Virus record (IMG/VR): IMGVR_UViG_3300046462_000381
Span: 1-30,572 of that record
Source: a virus
Reading direction: 5' to 3' (one strand)
DNA length: 30,572 bases
In this document: positions 1 to 7,379 of the stretch, one piece after another
Position numbering within the stretch: the stretch's first letter is position 1
Layout of the letters: each line of letters opens with the position of its first letter
Translations under genes and position numbers: made by a program
The notes under the pieces: generated by a model
The model's database searches: none
The model's input: only the letters and a program-made list of their open reading frames with translations
Told to the model about the DNA's origin: nothing

Positions 1-244
1 CCGGGATATTCGGCGTGAGGCCATAATTGCCGACGACGCGGCCGGTCTCGCCGATGATCTTGCCGCCGCTTTCGAGCCGCCGCTGCGCGCCGAAACCGCG
101 CACGGTATAGCTTGCGACATCGCCATGAATGTAGATCTTGGTCGGGCGCCCGCTCGGCTCGGTCGCGTCCTCCCAATGCCCGTTGCTGACGCTCAGCGTA
201 AGCGGAAACGACAGCTTGTTGGCGACGGTAACGGTTCCGGCCAT
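1..244 (-). CDS. Small phage protein, partial (runs off the left edge)
   Basis: The reading frame starts at an ATG at 244 and is open to the window edge, giving 81 residues beginning MAGTVTVANKLSFPLTLSVS. It follows the 81-residue gene at 249-494 by 4 bases, at the downstream end of the head operon. The opening resembles that neighbour (TVTV..ANKLSFPLTL here, TVTVYCRIANGLTLTL there), and its NYGLTPNIP stretch recalls the region preceding a D-F-W-x-x-W motif in such small head-tail region proteins. I infer a paralogue of the neighbour. No enzymatic motif is visible and the function is unknown. The C-terminus lies outside the window. Confidence 0.7.
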   Translation of the reverse strand, partial: MAGTVTVANKLSFPLTLSVSNGHWEDATEPSGRPTKIYIHGDVASYTVRGFGAQRRLESGGKIIGETGRVVGNYGLTPNIP

Positions 245-248
245 GACA

Positions 249-494
249 TCAACCCGCGTGAATGTGGCCGCTGACGAGCGGCGGAAAGCTGGGGTTTTCC
301 TCGATCCATTTTGCCCAGAAATCGGCATCGACCTCGTTGCCGCCGGCTTTCAGCTTGACCGCGCGATGATCCGCGCCGCCCGATTTGTCGTCGAGCGTCA
401 GCGTGAGACCGTTCGCAATGCGGCAATAGACCGTGACGGTCTTCGGCGCCTCGGCGGCTTCTTCGGCCGGCGCGTCTGATGCTGATTTCGCCAT
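249..494 (-). CDS. Small phage head-region protein (81 aa)
   Basis: This 81-residue protein starts MAKSASDAPAEEAAEAPKTV and ends with a V-D-A-D-F-W-A-K-W-I-E-E-N stretch. The ATG at 494 overlaps the capsid gene's stop by one base (TGATG), so translation is probably coupled. The longer open frame upstream of this ATG lies inside the capsid gene and is only its shadow. The acidic, alanine-rich first 18 residues look disordered. Small proteins of this type commonly follow capsid genes in tailed phages, but I cannot assign a role. A head-completion or tail-connector function is possible from position alone. Confidence 0.75.
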   Translation of the reverse strand: MAKSASDAPAEEAAEAPKTVTVYCRIANGLTLTLDDKSGGADHRAVKLKAGGNEVDADFWAKWIEENPSFPPLVSGHIHAG

Positions 495-1585
495 CAAACC
501 CCCAGCATCGAAGCAAAGGCGAATGGCTGACGGTTGATCGCGCCCCAGGTGCCGCCCGAATACTTTTGCCGCCACGACGAGTCGTGCCGCACGATGATAT
601 GCGCGCGCATCTTCTCGGTGAAGGCGACGAAGGTCGTCTGCTGGTTCTGCACCCGCTCGGCGATCAACTGGACGAAATTGCCGGCCGCGGTCGCGTACTG
701 CACCGCCGTTTCCATCCTGATGTTCGGGAACGTGCCCTTGATAAGCTCCATCGCCGTGGTCGAGTTGTACGGCGCGTTCGGCTGCGTCAAGGCGACCTGC
801 GAACCCGGCGACATCGCCAGCACCAGCGGCACGCTCTGATCGAGTTCGACGACGCCCGCCGATTGCGCGACCAGCAGCGAATACATCGACTGAACGTCGG
901 TGAAAATCTCGTTCTGCGTCGCCGTCACCACGCCATTGGTGATCCATGGCCCATGCGCCTGCGAACCGTAGGCTTTCGGCCCCGGCTGGATTGCGGCCGG
1001 CAGCGCCGGATCATTCAGCAGACCGTAGTTCTGCAATCCCGACACGCCGAAGGCATAGCTGGCGTTCTGGAATTGCGCCTGCGCCCAGACCAGTGATTCG
1101 CGCTTCTCGGCGACGGCGTTGAGCTTGCCCTTGGCGAGCATCGCTTCCTCGCGCTCGCCGACCTCCATGAGGCCCTGGTAGTGATAGGACTGCCGCTCCG
1201 GCCAGACGGCGTTGAAATTCGACATGCCGCTCTGGCCGAAATCGTCATACGACGTGACCTCGCCGGCATATTCGACGACCGGGAACAATTCGGTCGTCGT
1301 GACCCAATCGCCGACCTTGCGCTCGTCGCCGGCAATCGCCGCGAACTTCAGCGGCGAAAACAGGATTTTCAGCACCTCGGGATAGACCGCGTAGGTCATG
1401 AATCCTGGCACGGCGTTGTTCGCCGTCGTGGTCAGCGGCGCCTGCGCGTCCATCGCCAGACCCATCGGCTTCCCCGAACCCGGCGCAAGCACGATCGCAC
1501 CGGGTGCGCCCCATTTGGCCTCCCCCAGCGCGGCGATGCCGCCGTTCTTCATCAGTTCGCGACGGAACGCCTCGGTCATCGGCAT
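494..1585 (-). CDS. Major capsid protein, DUF2184 family
   Basis: This 363-residue protein would form the head shell. I recognise the DUF2184 capsid family from several stretches. These are the LTTTANNAVPGFMTYAVYPE region (about 51-70), G-D-W-x-T-T-x-x-F-P-V-V-E-Y-x-G-E (about 92-108), the R-Q-S-Y-H-Y-Q-G strand (about 131-138), F-G-V-S-G-L-Q-N-Y-G-L-L-N-D-P (about 179-193) and a C-terminal R-Q-P-F-A-F-A region. Length is normal for the family. It lies after the protease-scaffold and cement genes, which is the usual head-gene order with DUF2213 and DUF1073 partners. The start at 1585 lies 24 bases after the cement gene stop, with a purine-rich GGGGAGAGC ahead of it. Identification is by sequence pattern, not by search. 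Confidence 0.93.
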   Translation of the reverse strand: MPMTEAFRRELMKNGGIAALGEAKWGAPGAIVLAPGSGKPMGLAMDAQAPLTTTANNAVPGFMTYAVYPEVLKILFSPLKFAAIAGDERKVGDWVTTTELFPVVEYAGEVTSYDDFGQSGMSNFNAVWPERQSYHYQGLMEVGEREEAMLAKGKLNAVAEKRESLVWAQAQFQNASYAFGVSGLQNYGLLNDPALPAAIQPGPKAYGSQAHGPWITNGVVTATQNEIFTDVQSMYSLLVAQSAGVVELDQSVPLVLAMSPGSQVALTQPNAPYNSTTAMELIKGTFPNIRMETAVQYATAAGNFVQLIAERVQNQQTTFVAFTEKMRAHIIVRHDSSWRQKYSGGTWGAINRQPFAFASMLGV

Positions 1586-1609
1586 CGAATTGCTCTCCCC
1601 TTGATCCCG

Positions 1610-2551
1610 TTAGCCGAGCGGAATGGCGGAAATCTTGACGATCTCGCCCGGCGCGCCCGAAGACATGGCGATCCATTTGGTCTCGACGTAGTTCGTGCTG
1701 GTGATCGTCGAGCTGGTCACGGTCTGCGTCGGGCCGACATACCAGGTGCCCGCGCCCGCGCCTGCGGCGAAAATCTTGGTGCCGGCGGTGACGCCGCCGC
1801 CGCCCGAGCCGGCCAGCACGTCGCCGACCGTAAAGCTGCCGGTCGTGGTGCCCGGCGTGAACAACCCGTAGGTGCCGGTCATCGCCTCGCTGGCGACGGT
1901 CTGCGGGTAGTTGACGGTGTAGGTGCCCGCCCCGCCCGCCGAGCCTGTCAACTGCGCGACGATCTGCGTGCCGGTGATGACGCCGGTGCCAGCGATGGTC
2001 TCGCCGGGGACGATGAGGCCGGTCACGACGCTCGCGGTCAGCACGCATTCGATCGTGCCGGTCTGCGGATTGAGCACCTGCGCCAGAACGCCGGTGAAAC
2101 TCGACGTCTCGGGGTCGATCTTCGATCCGGTCGCGCTTGCGCCGGCCGGCGGCGAGCCGGTCGCGGCGAAGGCCACAATCGAGCCGTCGTTGACGTTGGC
2201 GTAGGCTTTCTGCCCGATCAATGCCTGCGTGGTGCCGCCGTTCGGCGCCCACACATCGCATTCGGCCATCGCGCCGATCTGCGAGCCGGGATAGATCGCC
2301 TCGCTGAGCTCGGCGAGGTACGGCGTGATGATGCCCTGCCAGTTGCGCACGACGATGCCCGTCACCGGGCCAACGCCGTTGCCGTTCAGCACCTGGAAGA
2401 ACGGATCGGCCCAGGCAAAGCCGAGCTTCAGCGCCGAGCCGGCGACCATCGCGCCGGGACCGGCCAGCACCGAGTTGCGCGGGTTGGCGCTCGCGAACGC
2501 CCACGGAATGCCGGGAGCCTGGACTTGCTGAACCTGAGACGGAAACGGCAT
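1610..2551 (-). CDS. Phage structural cement protein with glycine-rich insert
   Basis: This 313-residue protein probably decorates and stabilises the capsid. The N-terminal half matches what I know of phage cement proteins: F-A-W-A-D-P at about 45-50, V-x-N-G-N-G-V-G-P-V-T-G-I-V-V-R about 54-69, a poly-beta region, then C-D-V-W-A-P and I-G-Q-K-A-Y-A-N. The region from about 165 to 285 is unusual. It is rich in G, T, S, A and V and carries two related modules around G-T-Y-T-V-N-Y-P-Q-T-V-A-S and G-T-W-Y-V-G-P-T-Q-T-V-T-S, so the protein is longer than simple cement proteins. The gene sits between protease-scaffold and capsid. Confidence 0.8.
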   Translation of the reverse strand: MPFPSQVQQVQAPGIPWAFASANPRNSVLAGPGAMVAGSALKLGFAWADPFFQVLNGNGVGPVTGIVVRNWQGIITPYLAELSEAIYPGSQIGAMAECDVWAPNGGTTQALIGQKAYANVNDGSIVAFAATGSPPAGASATGSKIDPETSSFTGVLAQVLNPQTGTIECVLTASVVTGLIVPGETIAGTGVITGTQIVAQLTGSAGGAGTYTVNYPQTVASEAMTGTYGLFTPGTTTGSFTVGDVLAGSGGGGVTAGTKIFAAGAGAGTWYVGPTQTVTSSTITSTNYVETKWIAMSSGAPGEIVKISAIPLG

Positions 2552-2564
2552 CGATTATGCTCCC

Positions 2565-4289
2565 CTACACCGGGACATTGAAGCTCTTGAGCCAATCGTC
2601 GCTCGGGGTGCCGCGGTTGAGCGTCGCCGCGTGGTCGACGGCCAGCGCCGGATCGCCCGGCTTCGGCAACAGCCCGACCATCGCTTTCAACGCCGCGATC
2701 TCGCGGATGCCGTCATGCGCGACGCCGGCCTGGTCGAGCGCGAAGCGGTAGATTTCCTCCGCGCTGTCGGCGGCGCCGGTGAAGTCGGCGACATAGGGCA
2801 ACACGTCGGCCTTGGCTTGCGCGATGCCGTTGAGCCGCGCGATCACGCGATCTTCGGTATCCTTGACCGCCTTCTTGATCGCCGCGTCCATTGCCCCTCG
2901 GTCCATGCCTGGCCTCTTGTCCTTTGCGCGCATCACCCGGTCGGCGGCCTTGGCCTTGCGGTCCTCGGCCTTTTCCTCGTCCTCGCGCTTCTTCTTTTCT
3001 TCCTCGCTCTCGTCGTGGCCGAGTTTCCGGCGCGCATCGTTGGCGCGACGTACCTTGCGGTCGCGCGCCTCCATGCGCTTCTTCTTCTCCTCCTCGGTCT
3101 CGGGGTCTTCGTCGGCTGCGGCATCGAGGCCATGCTTGCGGTCCTCGGCGCGATCCTCCATGCGCTCGGCGCGCTCCTCCTCGGTCTCGGTCTCGTCCTC
3201 GGCGCCGTCGTCCATCTCCTCGTCGCCGACGATGGCGTCGAGGCTGTCGAGCAGCCGGTGAATTTCGTCCGGTTCCGGCTTCGCGTCGTTCGCCAGTTTG
3301 ACCTTGCCGAGCGCGGTCGATAGCGCGGTGGCGAGGCGCGGCTTACGCTGCAGCCAGTTCTTCGCCGTGGTGTCTTTGAGGATCGCGGTGATGCCGGTCG
3401 CGTCGAGTTTGGCGTCGGCCGCCAGCCTCGGCGAGACGAAGCCGGTGATCGCGCCCAGCGCGAGGGTGGCCCGGTGCGAGGTGCGAGGCTTCACCGCCAT
3501 GATAAAATCCCCTTGTCCAAGCTGCGCATCTCCGACAATGACATCCGGCCCGGCTCTCCCGGCCTCAACGAGTGCAACGTGATTACCATATATCGCGGTC
3601 ATCCTACCATCATAATCTACACCTTGATGCTCGCCCGGCGTCATGTCGGCGGTGTAGCGGTAGGACGACGACAACTCGCGCTTCTGGCCGCTATCGACGC
3701 CGGCCTGCGACTCGTCATCCCAAATGACCAGCGTGTTGTCGAGATACGGGTTTATGAACTCGGTATCCGTGCCGAGAGAGCCGACGCGCAAGTCCTTGCT
3801 CGGCTCCGCGCTCGACTGCGGAACGTGGCGCGTCAACAATGGCAGATTGTTGAAGGTCGAGGCACCCTTGGCAAGCTCGGCCGGATCACGGAACAGCTTG
3901 TAAAGTTTGTCCGCATCCAACCCAAGCCGCTCGTAATCGGGGATTTCCCGGCCCCAATACGGATTTACACATGCTTTCGAGATATGGCAGCGGATATGCA
4001 AAAATCCGTTCGCATCGTATTTGCGAGCGGACTTCGGGCCAAGATCGATCTCGAATTTGTCGAAGGCCAGACCATCGACGGCATGTTCTTTTTCGTCGCT
4101 TTCCTCTTTCAGCCACTCGCTGATCAGGCGCGACAATTCCTCGAATTTTTCGCCGCTCATATCTTTGGCATCAACGCCGGAAATCTTGCCGGCATTGCGG
4201 CTCGCGTAGAAAACCTCTTTGCCCTTGGCCTCGCCATACTCGGATTGCATCCGAGCGAGGATTTCCGAGCCTTTGGCGGTTAGGGGCAT
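2565..4289 (-). CDS. Capsid maturation protease fused to scaffold domain (DUF2213-like)
   Basis: This 574-residue protein probably scaffolds the procapsid and cleaves head proteins. Residues 1-40 form a short module with Y-G-E-A-K-G-K-E-V-F-Y-A-S-R-N-A-G-K-I-S-G-V, often found in phage structural proteins. About 85-270 matches the DUF2213 family (FLHIRCHISKACVNPYWG; N-N-L-P-L-L-T-R-H-V-P; E-L-S-S-S-Y-R-Y-T). About 335-475 is extremely rich in E, D, K and R with repeated T-E-E-E-x-x-x-R-M-E units, as expected of a helical scaffold. The C-terminus contains a helical A-D-V-L-P-Y-V region. It overlaps the upstream SLOG gene by 10 bases. I did not identify catalytic residues with certainty; protease function is from family knowledge. 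Confidence 0.85.
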   Translation of the reverse strand: MPLTAKGSEILARMQSEYGEAKGKEVFYASRNAGKISGVDAKDMSGEKFEELSRLISEWLKEESDEKEHAVDGLAFDKFEIDLGPKSARKYDANGFLHIRCHISKACVNPYWGREIPDYERLGLDADKLYKLFRDPAELAKGASTFNNLPLLTRHVPQSSAEPSKDLRVGSLGTDTEFINPYLDNTLVIWDDESQAGVDSGQKRELSSSYRYTADMTPGEHQGVDYDGRMTAIYGNHVALVEAGRAGPDVIVGDAQLGQGDFIMAVKPRTSHRATLALGAITGFVSPRLAADAKLDATGITAILKDTTAKNWLQRKPRLATALSTALGKVKLANDAKPEPDEIHRLLDSLDAIVGDEEMDDGAEDETETEEERAERMEDRAEDRKHGLDAAADEDPETEEEKKKRMEARDRKVRRANDARRKLGHDESEEEKKKREDEEKAEDRKAKAADRVMRAKDKRPGMDRGAMDAAIKKAVKDTEDRVIARLNGIAQAKADVLPYVADFTGAADSAEEIYRFALDQAGVAHDGIREIAALKAMVGLLPKPGDPALAVDHAATLNRGTPSDDWLKSFNVPV

Positions 4290-4639
4290 TGGATAACCTC
4301 GATGCCGCGCAGACGCGCGCGTTCGATCATATCCGCCGTACCGCGCCCGCCGAGAAACGCTACTACCAAATCAGGTTTGCCGTCGTCGATCATTCGCTGA
4401 TTGCGCAACGGCCCCGCCGCCCTGCCGTATTTCTGCCATTCTGCAACAAACGGCGCTTGCGTGATTTTCTGCGCCGACGCCATCATTTGCGCCCAGATCA
4501 TTCCTTGATGATCCGCGCCCGTCGCCGCGCCGTGAATGACACATGTAATCGGACCGCGATCGGCATTAATGCTCGTCAGCGTATTCCAGATGTGATCGCT
4601 GTCGTTGTAATCGCGGCCGCCGCAGACAAGAACGCGCAT
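4280..4639 (-). CDS. SLOG-superfamily protein (DUF2493/YspA-like)
   Basis: This 119-residue protein starts MRVLVCGGRDYNDSDHIWNT. That opening, the H-G-A-A-T-G-A-D loop (about 56-63), the A-x-W-x-K-Y-G-R-A-A-G-P-L-R-N-Q-R-M region and the terminal V-V-A-F-L-G-G-R-G-T segment are typical of the DUF2493 branch of the SLOG superfamily. SLOG proteins have a Rossmann-like fold thought to bind nucleotides or nucleotide-derived ligands. The protein is complete for that family. It sits between the minor head protein genes and the protease-scaffold, overlapping the latter by 10 bases, so it is made late with virion proteins. The role in the phage is unknown; a structural function or modulation of host nucleotide signalling would be speculation. 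Confidence 0.88.
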   Translation of the reverse strand: MRVLVCGGRDYNDSDHIWNTLTSINADRGPITCVIHGAATGADHQGMIWAQMMASAQKITQAPFVAEWQKYGRAAGPLRNQRMIDDGKPDLVVAFLGGRGTADMIERARLRGIEVIQCP

Positions 4640-4649
4640 TCGCCAAACC

Positions 4650-4805
4650 TCAATGGATCAGCCGCGTCACGTCGCCGAACAGCAGCGAGGCGAAAAAACA
4701 CGCCAATGCCGCGCCGATGAAATTCAGCCGCGGCGGATTGGGAATTTCGACCGCCGCACATACGGCGAAGACAAAGGCGAAAACGAGGAGGATTGTGCCG
4801 AGCAT
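4650..4805 (-). CDS. Small two-helix membrane protein (51 aa)
   Basis: This 51-residue protein starts MLGTILLVFAFVFAVCAAVE. Residues 1-18 form one hydrophobic helix. A short polar link with two prolines follows, and a second hydrophobic stretch (about 28-45) ends before D-V-T-R-L-I-H. The ATG at 4805 overlaps the stop of the 34-residue gene upstream (TGATG), which decides this start over one 60 bases further upstream. A small late-expressed membrane protein could be a holin-like or inner membrane protein, but its place among head genes gives no direct support. Function unknown. Confidence 0.65.
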   Translation of the reverse strand: MLGTILLVFAFVFAVCAAVEIPNPPRLNFIGAALACFFASLLFGDVTRLIH

Positions 4806-4909
4806 CAGTCGAACTCCACCAAAAGCGCAAACCCACACGCCCATTTGCCCGACTTGGGGAACCACGCTATCCAGCCAAAGTCATATTTCCACTCGATTTC
4901 GATCGGCAT
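4805..4909 (-). CDS. Tiny protein (34 aa) between head genes
   Basis: A 34-residue frame starts at ATG 4909, overlapping the MuF-type gene's stop by one base (TGATG). It ends at a TGA that itself overlaps the next ATG at 4805. The peptide begins MPIEIEWKYDFGWIAWF and is rich in aromatic residues (four W). The double one-base coupling is the main evidence that it is translated, since a chance frame would not fit both junctions. No family recognised. Confidence 0.55.
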   Translation of the reverse strand: MPIEIEWKYDFGWIAWFPKSGKWACGFALLVEFD

Positions 4910-5763
4910 CACTCAAACCCCGGAATGATCGGCCGCGCCACGCATCTGCAATTTATGAGCGTACCGGGCCACACATATTCGCCCTCATCAGGGTCAAACC
5001 ATCCAGTAGCAATAGCATATCTGATGCGATCTCTACCAGCCTTGACATGGCTCGGGCGCGGCACCTTACCGGCGTGCGAGTGAACCCAAACCGCCTCTGT
5101 GATGCCGAGTTCCTGCTGGCGCACCCGCGTCACGACCGCCGTCGCCTTGTTGTTCTGATCGCGCGAAATCAGAGCCGCTCGGCGGCGCGTCACGCCGTAT
5201 TCGTATTCAATCGTTCGCGCCAGCGCGCCAAGATCGCGCCCCATCTGCACCGAGCGCATGACGTGGCCTTCGACCTGCGTCAAATATTCGCTCGGGATCG
5301 ATTTGATAAGGCTGACATTCTCGCCGATCGTCGCCCGCAACGCATCGTTGACCGCGCGCGTCGTCTGGAACCGCACGGTAAAGCCGGCCCGGCGCAGCGA
5401 AGCACGCAATGAGGTATCAGAGCGATCCTTGACATTGATCGCAAACCAGCGTGCCAGGTCGCCGGCCAGATCCGAAAAGCGGCGCTCCCAGCGCGAGCGC
5501 AATTCGCGCAGCGCATCGAGCAGGGTGCGAGCGGGCGAGGCATCCCGCGCCAGCTTGGCAATCTCCGGCTCGTTGGCGTCGTAATGAAAGCCGATCCAGT
5601 AGAGAACCGAATGGTTCATCTCGTCGATCAGCGCGTCGAGCTTGCGGCGATATTCGTACTCGATGCCGACATTCGCGCGCGTCGGCGCTAGCGCGATCGG
5701 CTTGCCGGTTGGCGAGATCAACGGCCACCAGTTCGCGCGCACCTCGCGCAAAGGGCAAGGCAT
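4909..5763 (-). CDS. Minor head protein, MuF / SPP1 gp7-like
   Basis: This 284-residue protein is probably an internal minor capsid protein located at the portal vertex. The C-terminal part carries the MuF-type signature: W-V-H-S-H-A-G-K-V-P-R-P-S-H at about 227-240, then G-W-F-D-P-D-E-G-E-Y-V-W-P-G-T-L-I-N-C-R-C at about 255-275. That block keeps the conserved His and Cys residues of the family. The preceding region is mostly helical with an R-D-Q-N-N-K-A motif. A stop codon directly precedes the ATG at 5763, fixing the start. The gene lies downstream of the portal gene, as is usual for the family, although two signal-peptide proteins intervene here. Confidence 0.9.
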   Translation of the reverse strand: MPCPLREVRANWWPLISPTGKPIALAPTRANVGIEYEYRRKLDALIDEMNHSVLYWIGFHYDANEPEIAKLARDASPARTLLDALRELRSRWERRFSDLAGDLARWFAINVKDRSDTSLRASLRRAGFTVRFQTTRAVNDALRATIGENVSLIKSIPSEYLTQVEGHVMRSVQMGRDLGALARTIEYEYGVTRRRAALISRDQNNKATAVVTRVRQQELGITEAVWVHSHAGKVPRPSHVKAGRDRIRYAIATGWFDPDEGEYVWPGTLINCRCVARPIIPGFE

Positions 5764-5823
5764 TCATCCCAAAACCAACGTCGCCACCATTGCCGCCGAC
5801 CGCAACGATCACATCTCATTTTC

Positions 5824-6996
5824 TTACCTCATCCTCCGACACCTCAACATTCCATAACTGTCGAGCGTGCTTACCGCGAATGCATGGGATATATTGAGAT
5901 AAATTGGCGCTCCTCCACTGACCAGAGTTCGCCGCGGCCCGGCGGAAATGGTGTTAAAATTGTTTGCTGTTATTGCGGTCGTAGTCTGTGTAAAGCCGTT
6001 ATTTATCAATTCTCCTAACCCCACAGATGCAGCCGATGTCGAGATCGTGACCGTACCAGATGAGGTTGTGGTTCCGCTCCCCGGAATATCGTCGGTCGTG
6101 GCAGAACAGTCCCAATCCCCAGCAGTTAAATTAAGCGCAACCACCGGAACAGCCGAACTTGTTATCAACCGCACGAAATTCGCCGCAGTCTGGGTTCCAG
6201 TGCCCGTATCGCTCGCCCCCACATCAGTTCCCGCTATAGCGTTAGCCACGGATGTCGCAATCTTGAACGTATTGCCGCTATAGCTCGCCGGATCGATGTA
6301 ATACTGGCCGGCATAAGCTGCCGTAGCACAGGGATTGATACCCGTTGGAAGCCCGCCGCCTGAGTTGGTAAAGCACACGGTTTGAATGCACGATGCTCCC
6401 GTGGTAGGGAGACAGTTGGCTGCGGGAGTGCCGCCATTTAATCCTCCCGCCCACGACGCCACAGTCACTACAGTCGGCGTGGCTGCGGTGAAGGTCGCCG
6501 TTCCTGTCGCCTTCGCCGCGAGAACCGACATAATCTCGCCGACCTTGCCTGCCACCGCATTATCGTTGGTTGCGGTAGCCGCAACTTGCCCGGCCGAAGA
6601 ATACCCGACACCCCCAATCGTCCCGCCAGTCCCGACCGCGACACTGCTGCCGTCCGTGCCGGTGAATGTCAGCGTGTTGGAAATCGTCGCGACCTTGCCG
6701 TTGCCGATCGTGAGCCCCGTCGCCGACGCGCCGCCGGTAATCGTAAAGGCACCGCCCCCTACCGTCGTCAGCGCACCACCAAGGGACAGAGCCTTCCCGC
6801 CCGCACTCGCTACGGTCGGATCGGGATAGGTGCCGCTCAGATCCCCACCAGCAGCGCCTGAGGGAGGAGCAGATGTGCCGGGCGCAACCGGCCCCGGTCC
6901 TGGATAATAGCTAGTTGGCGCAGGCTGCGCCCAGGCCGGCAATGCCGCCAGCAAACCACCGATCGCGAACAGCGCGCGCCTTACCATTGTAGGCAT
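5824..6996 (-). CDS. Fibre-like protein with Sec signal peptide
   Basis: This protein of about 390 residues begins with a convincing signal peptide: R-R after the start, a hydrophobic core ALFAIGGLLAALPAW, then an A-W-A-Q-type cleavage site. A proline-rich linker follows (YYPGPGPVAPGTS), then G-G-D-L-S-G-T-Y-P-D-P-T-V-A, a motif common in phage tail-fibre and host-derived repeat proteins. The remainder is low-complexity beta-rich sequence dominated by T, G, A, S and V. The ATG at 6996 overlaps the upstream gene's end by 16 bases; an internal ATG at 6987 is equally possible. A signal peptide on a protein encoded between portal and minor head genes is odd. It may be an exported surface protein, or a fibre gene acquired from a host. 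Confidence 0.65.
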   Translation of the reverse strand: MPTMVRRALFAIGGLLAALPAWAQPAPTSYYPGPGPVAPGTSAPPSGAAGGDLSGTYPDPTVASAGGKALSLGGALTTVGGGAFTITGGASATGLTIGNGKVATISNTLTFTGTDGSSVAVGTGGTIGGVGYSSAGQVAATATNDNAVAGKVGEIMSVLAAKATGTATFTAATPTVVTVASWAGGLNGGTPAANCLPTTGASCIQTVCFTNSGGGLPTGINPCATAAYAGQYYIDPASYSGNTFKIATSVANAIAGTDVGASDTGTGTQTAANFVRLITSSAVPVVALNLTAGDWDCSATTDDIPGSGTTTSSGTVTISTSAASVGLGELINNGFTQTTTAITANNFNTISAGPRRTLVSGGAPIYLNISHAFAVSTLDSYGMLRCRRMR

Positions 6997-7379
6997 CCGA
7001 TCGGATGCGAACTGTCGGTCGAGATCACGCTGACACCAAGGCGCGAGTGTGGCACCACAAGCCACGGCTGGCTTGGCGCGCTCGCCGTCGCGATCAACGG
7101 ATAATCGCTCGTCGTCGCCGCGCGCAATGTTGGGCTGGCAACGCTGGTTGCCGTCTGGTTGAGGTAAAGCGGGCTCGTCGTCTGCCCCGCCGGGTTCCAG
7201 ATCACCGCGCCATTGACCGGCCCGGTCAACACATTGACCGCCGTATTGCCGGTCGTGACCTGCGTCACCGCGCAGGGAAATGGCGTGACGTTCTGCGCCC
7301 GCGCCTCAGACGCCGCTGTTAGCGCCGCCAGTGCTGCCCCGCACGCCGCCAGCATCAACCTCGCGTTCCAATGGATCAT
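6981..7379 (-). CDS. Small exported protein (132 aa) with signal peptide
   Basis: The sequence opens MIHWNARLMLAACGAALAAL and continues to a probable A-R-A-Q cleavage site near residue 29. The mature part of about 100 residues is rich in T, S, A, V and P with two Cys (in F-P-C-A-V-T and I-G-C-L-Q-W near the end), which could form a disulfide outside the cytoplasm. An AGGGG stretch about 10 bases before the ATG at 7379 supports that start. The first 74 bases overlap the end of the portal gene. It directly precedes the fibre-like exported protein, so the pair is probably co-made. No family recognised. Confidence 0.6.
   Translation of the reverse strand: MIHWNARLMLAACGAALAALTAASEARAQNVTPFPCAVTQVTTGNTAVNVLTGPVNGAVIWNPAGQTTSPLYLNQTATSVASPTLRAATTSDYPLIATASAPSQPWLVVPHSRLGVSVISTDSSHPIGCLQW

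Noticed and set aside
1181-2581. Long plus-strand open frame (466 codons) opposite the capsid and cement genes
   Set aside because: Arginine-rich, low-complexity antisense frame created by high GC; the minus-strand frames carry recognisable families.
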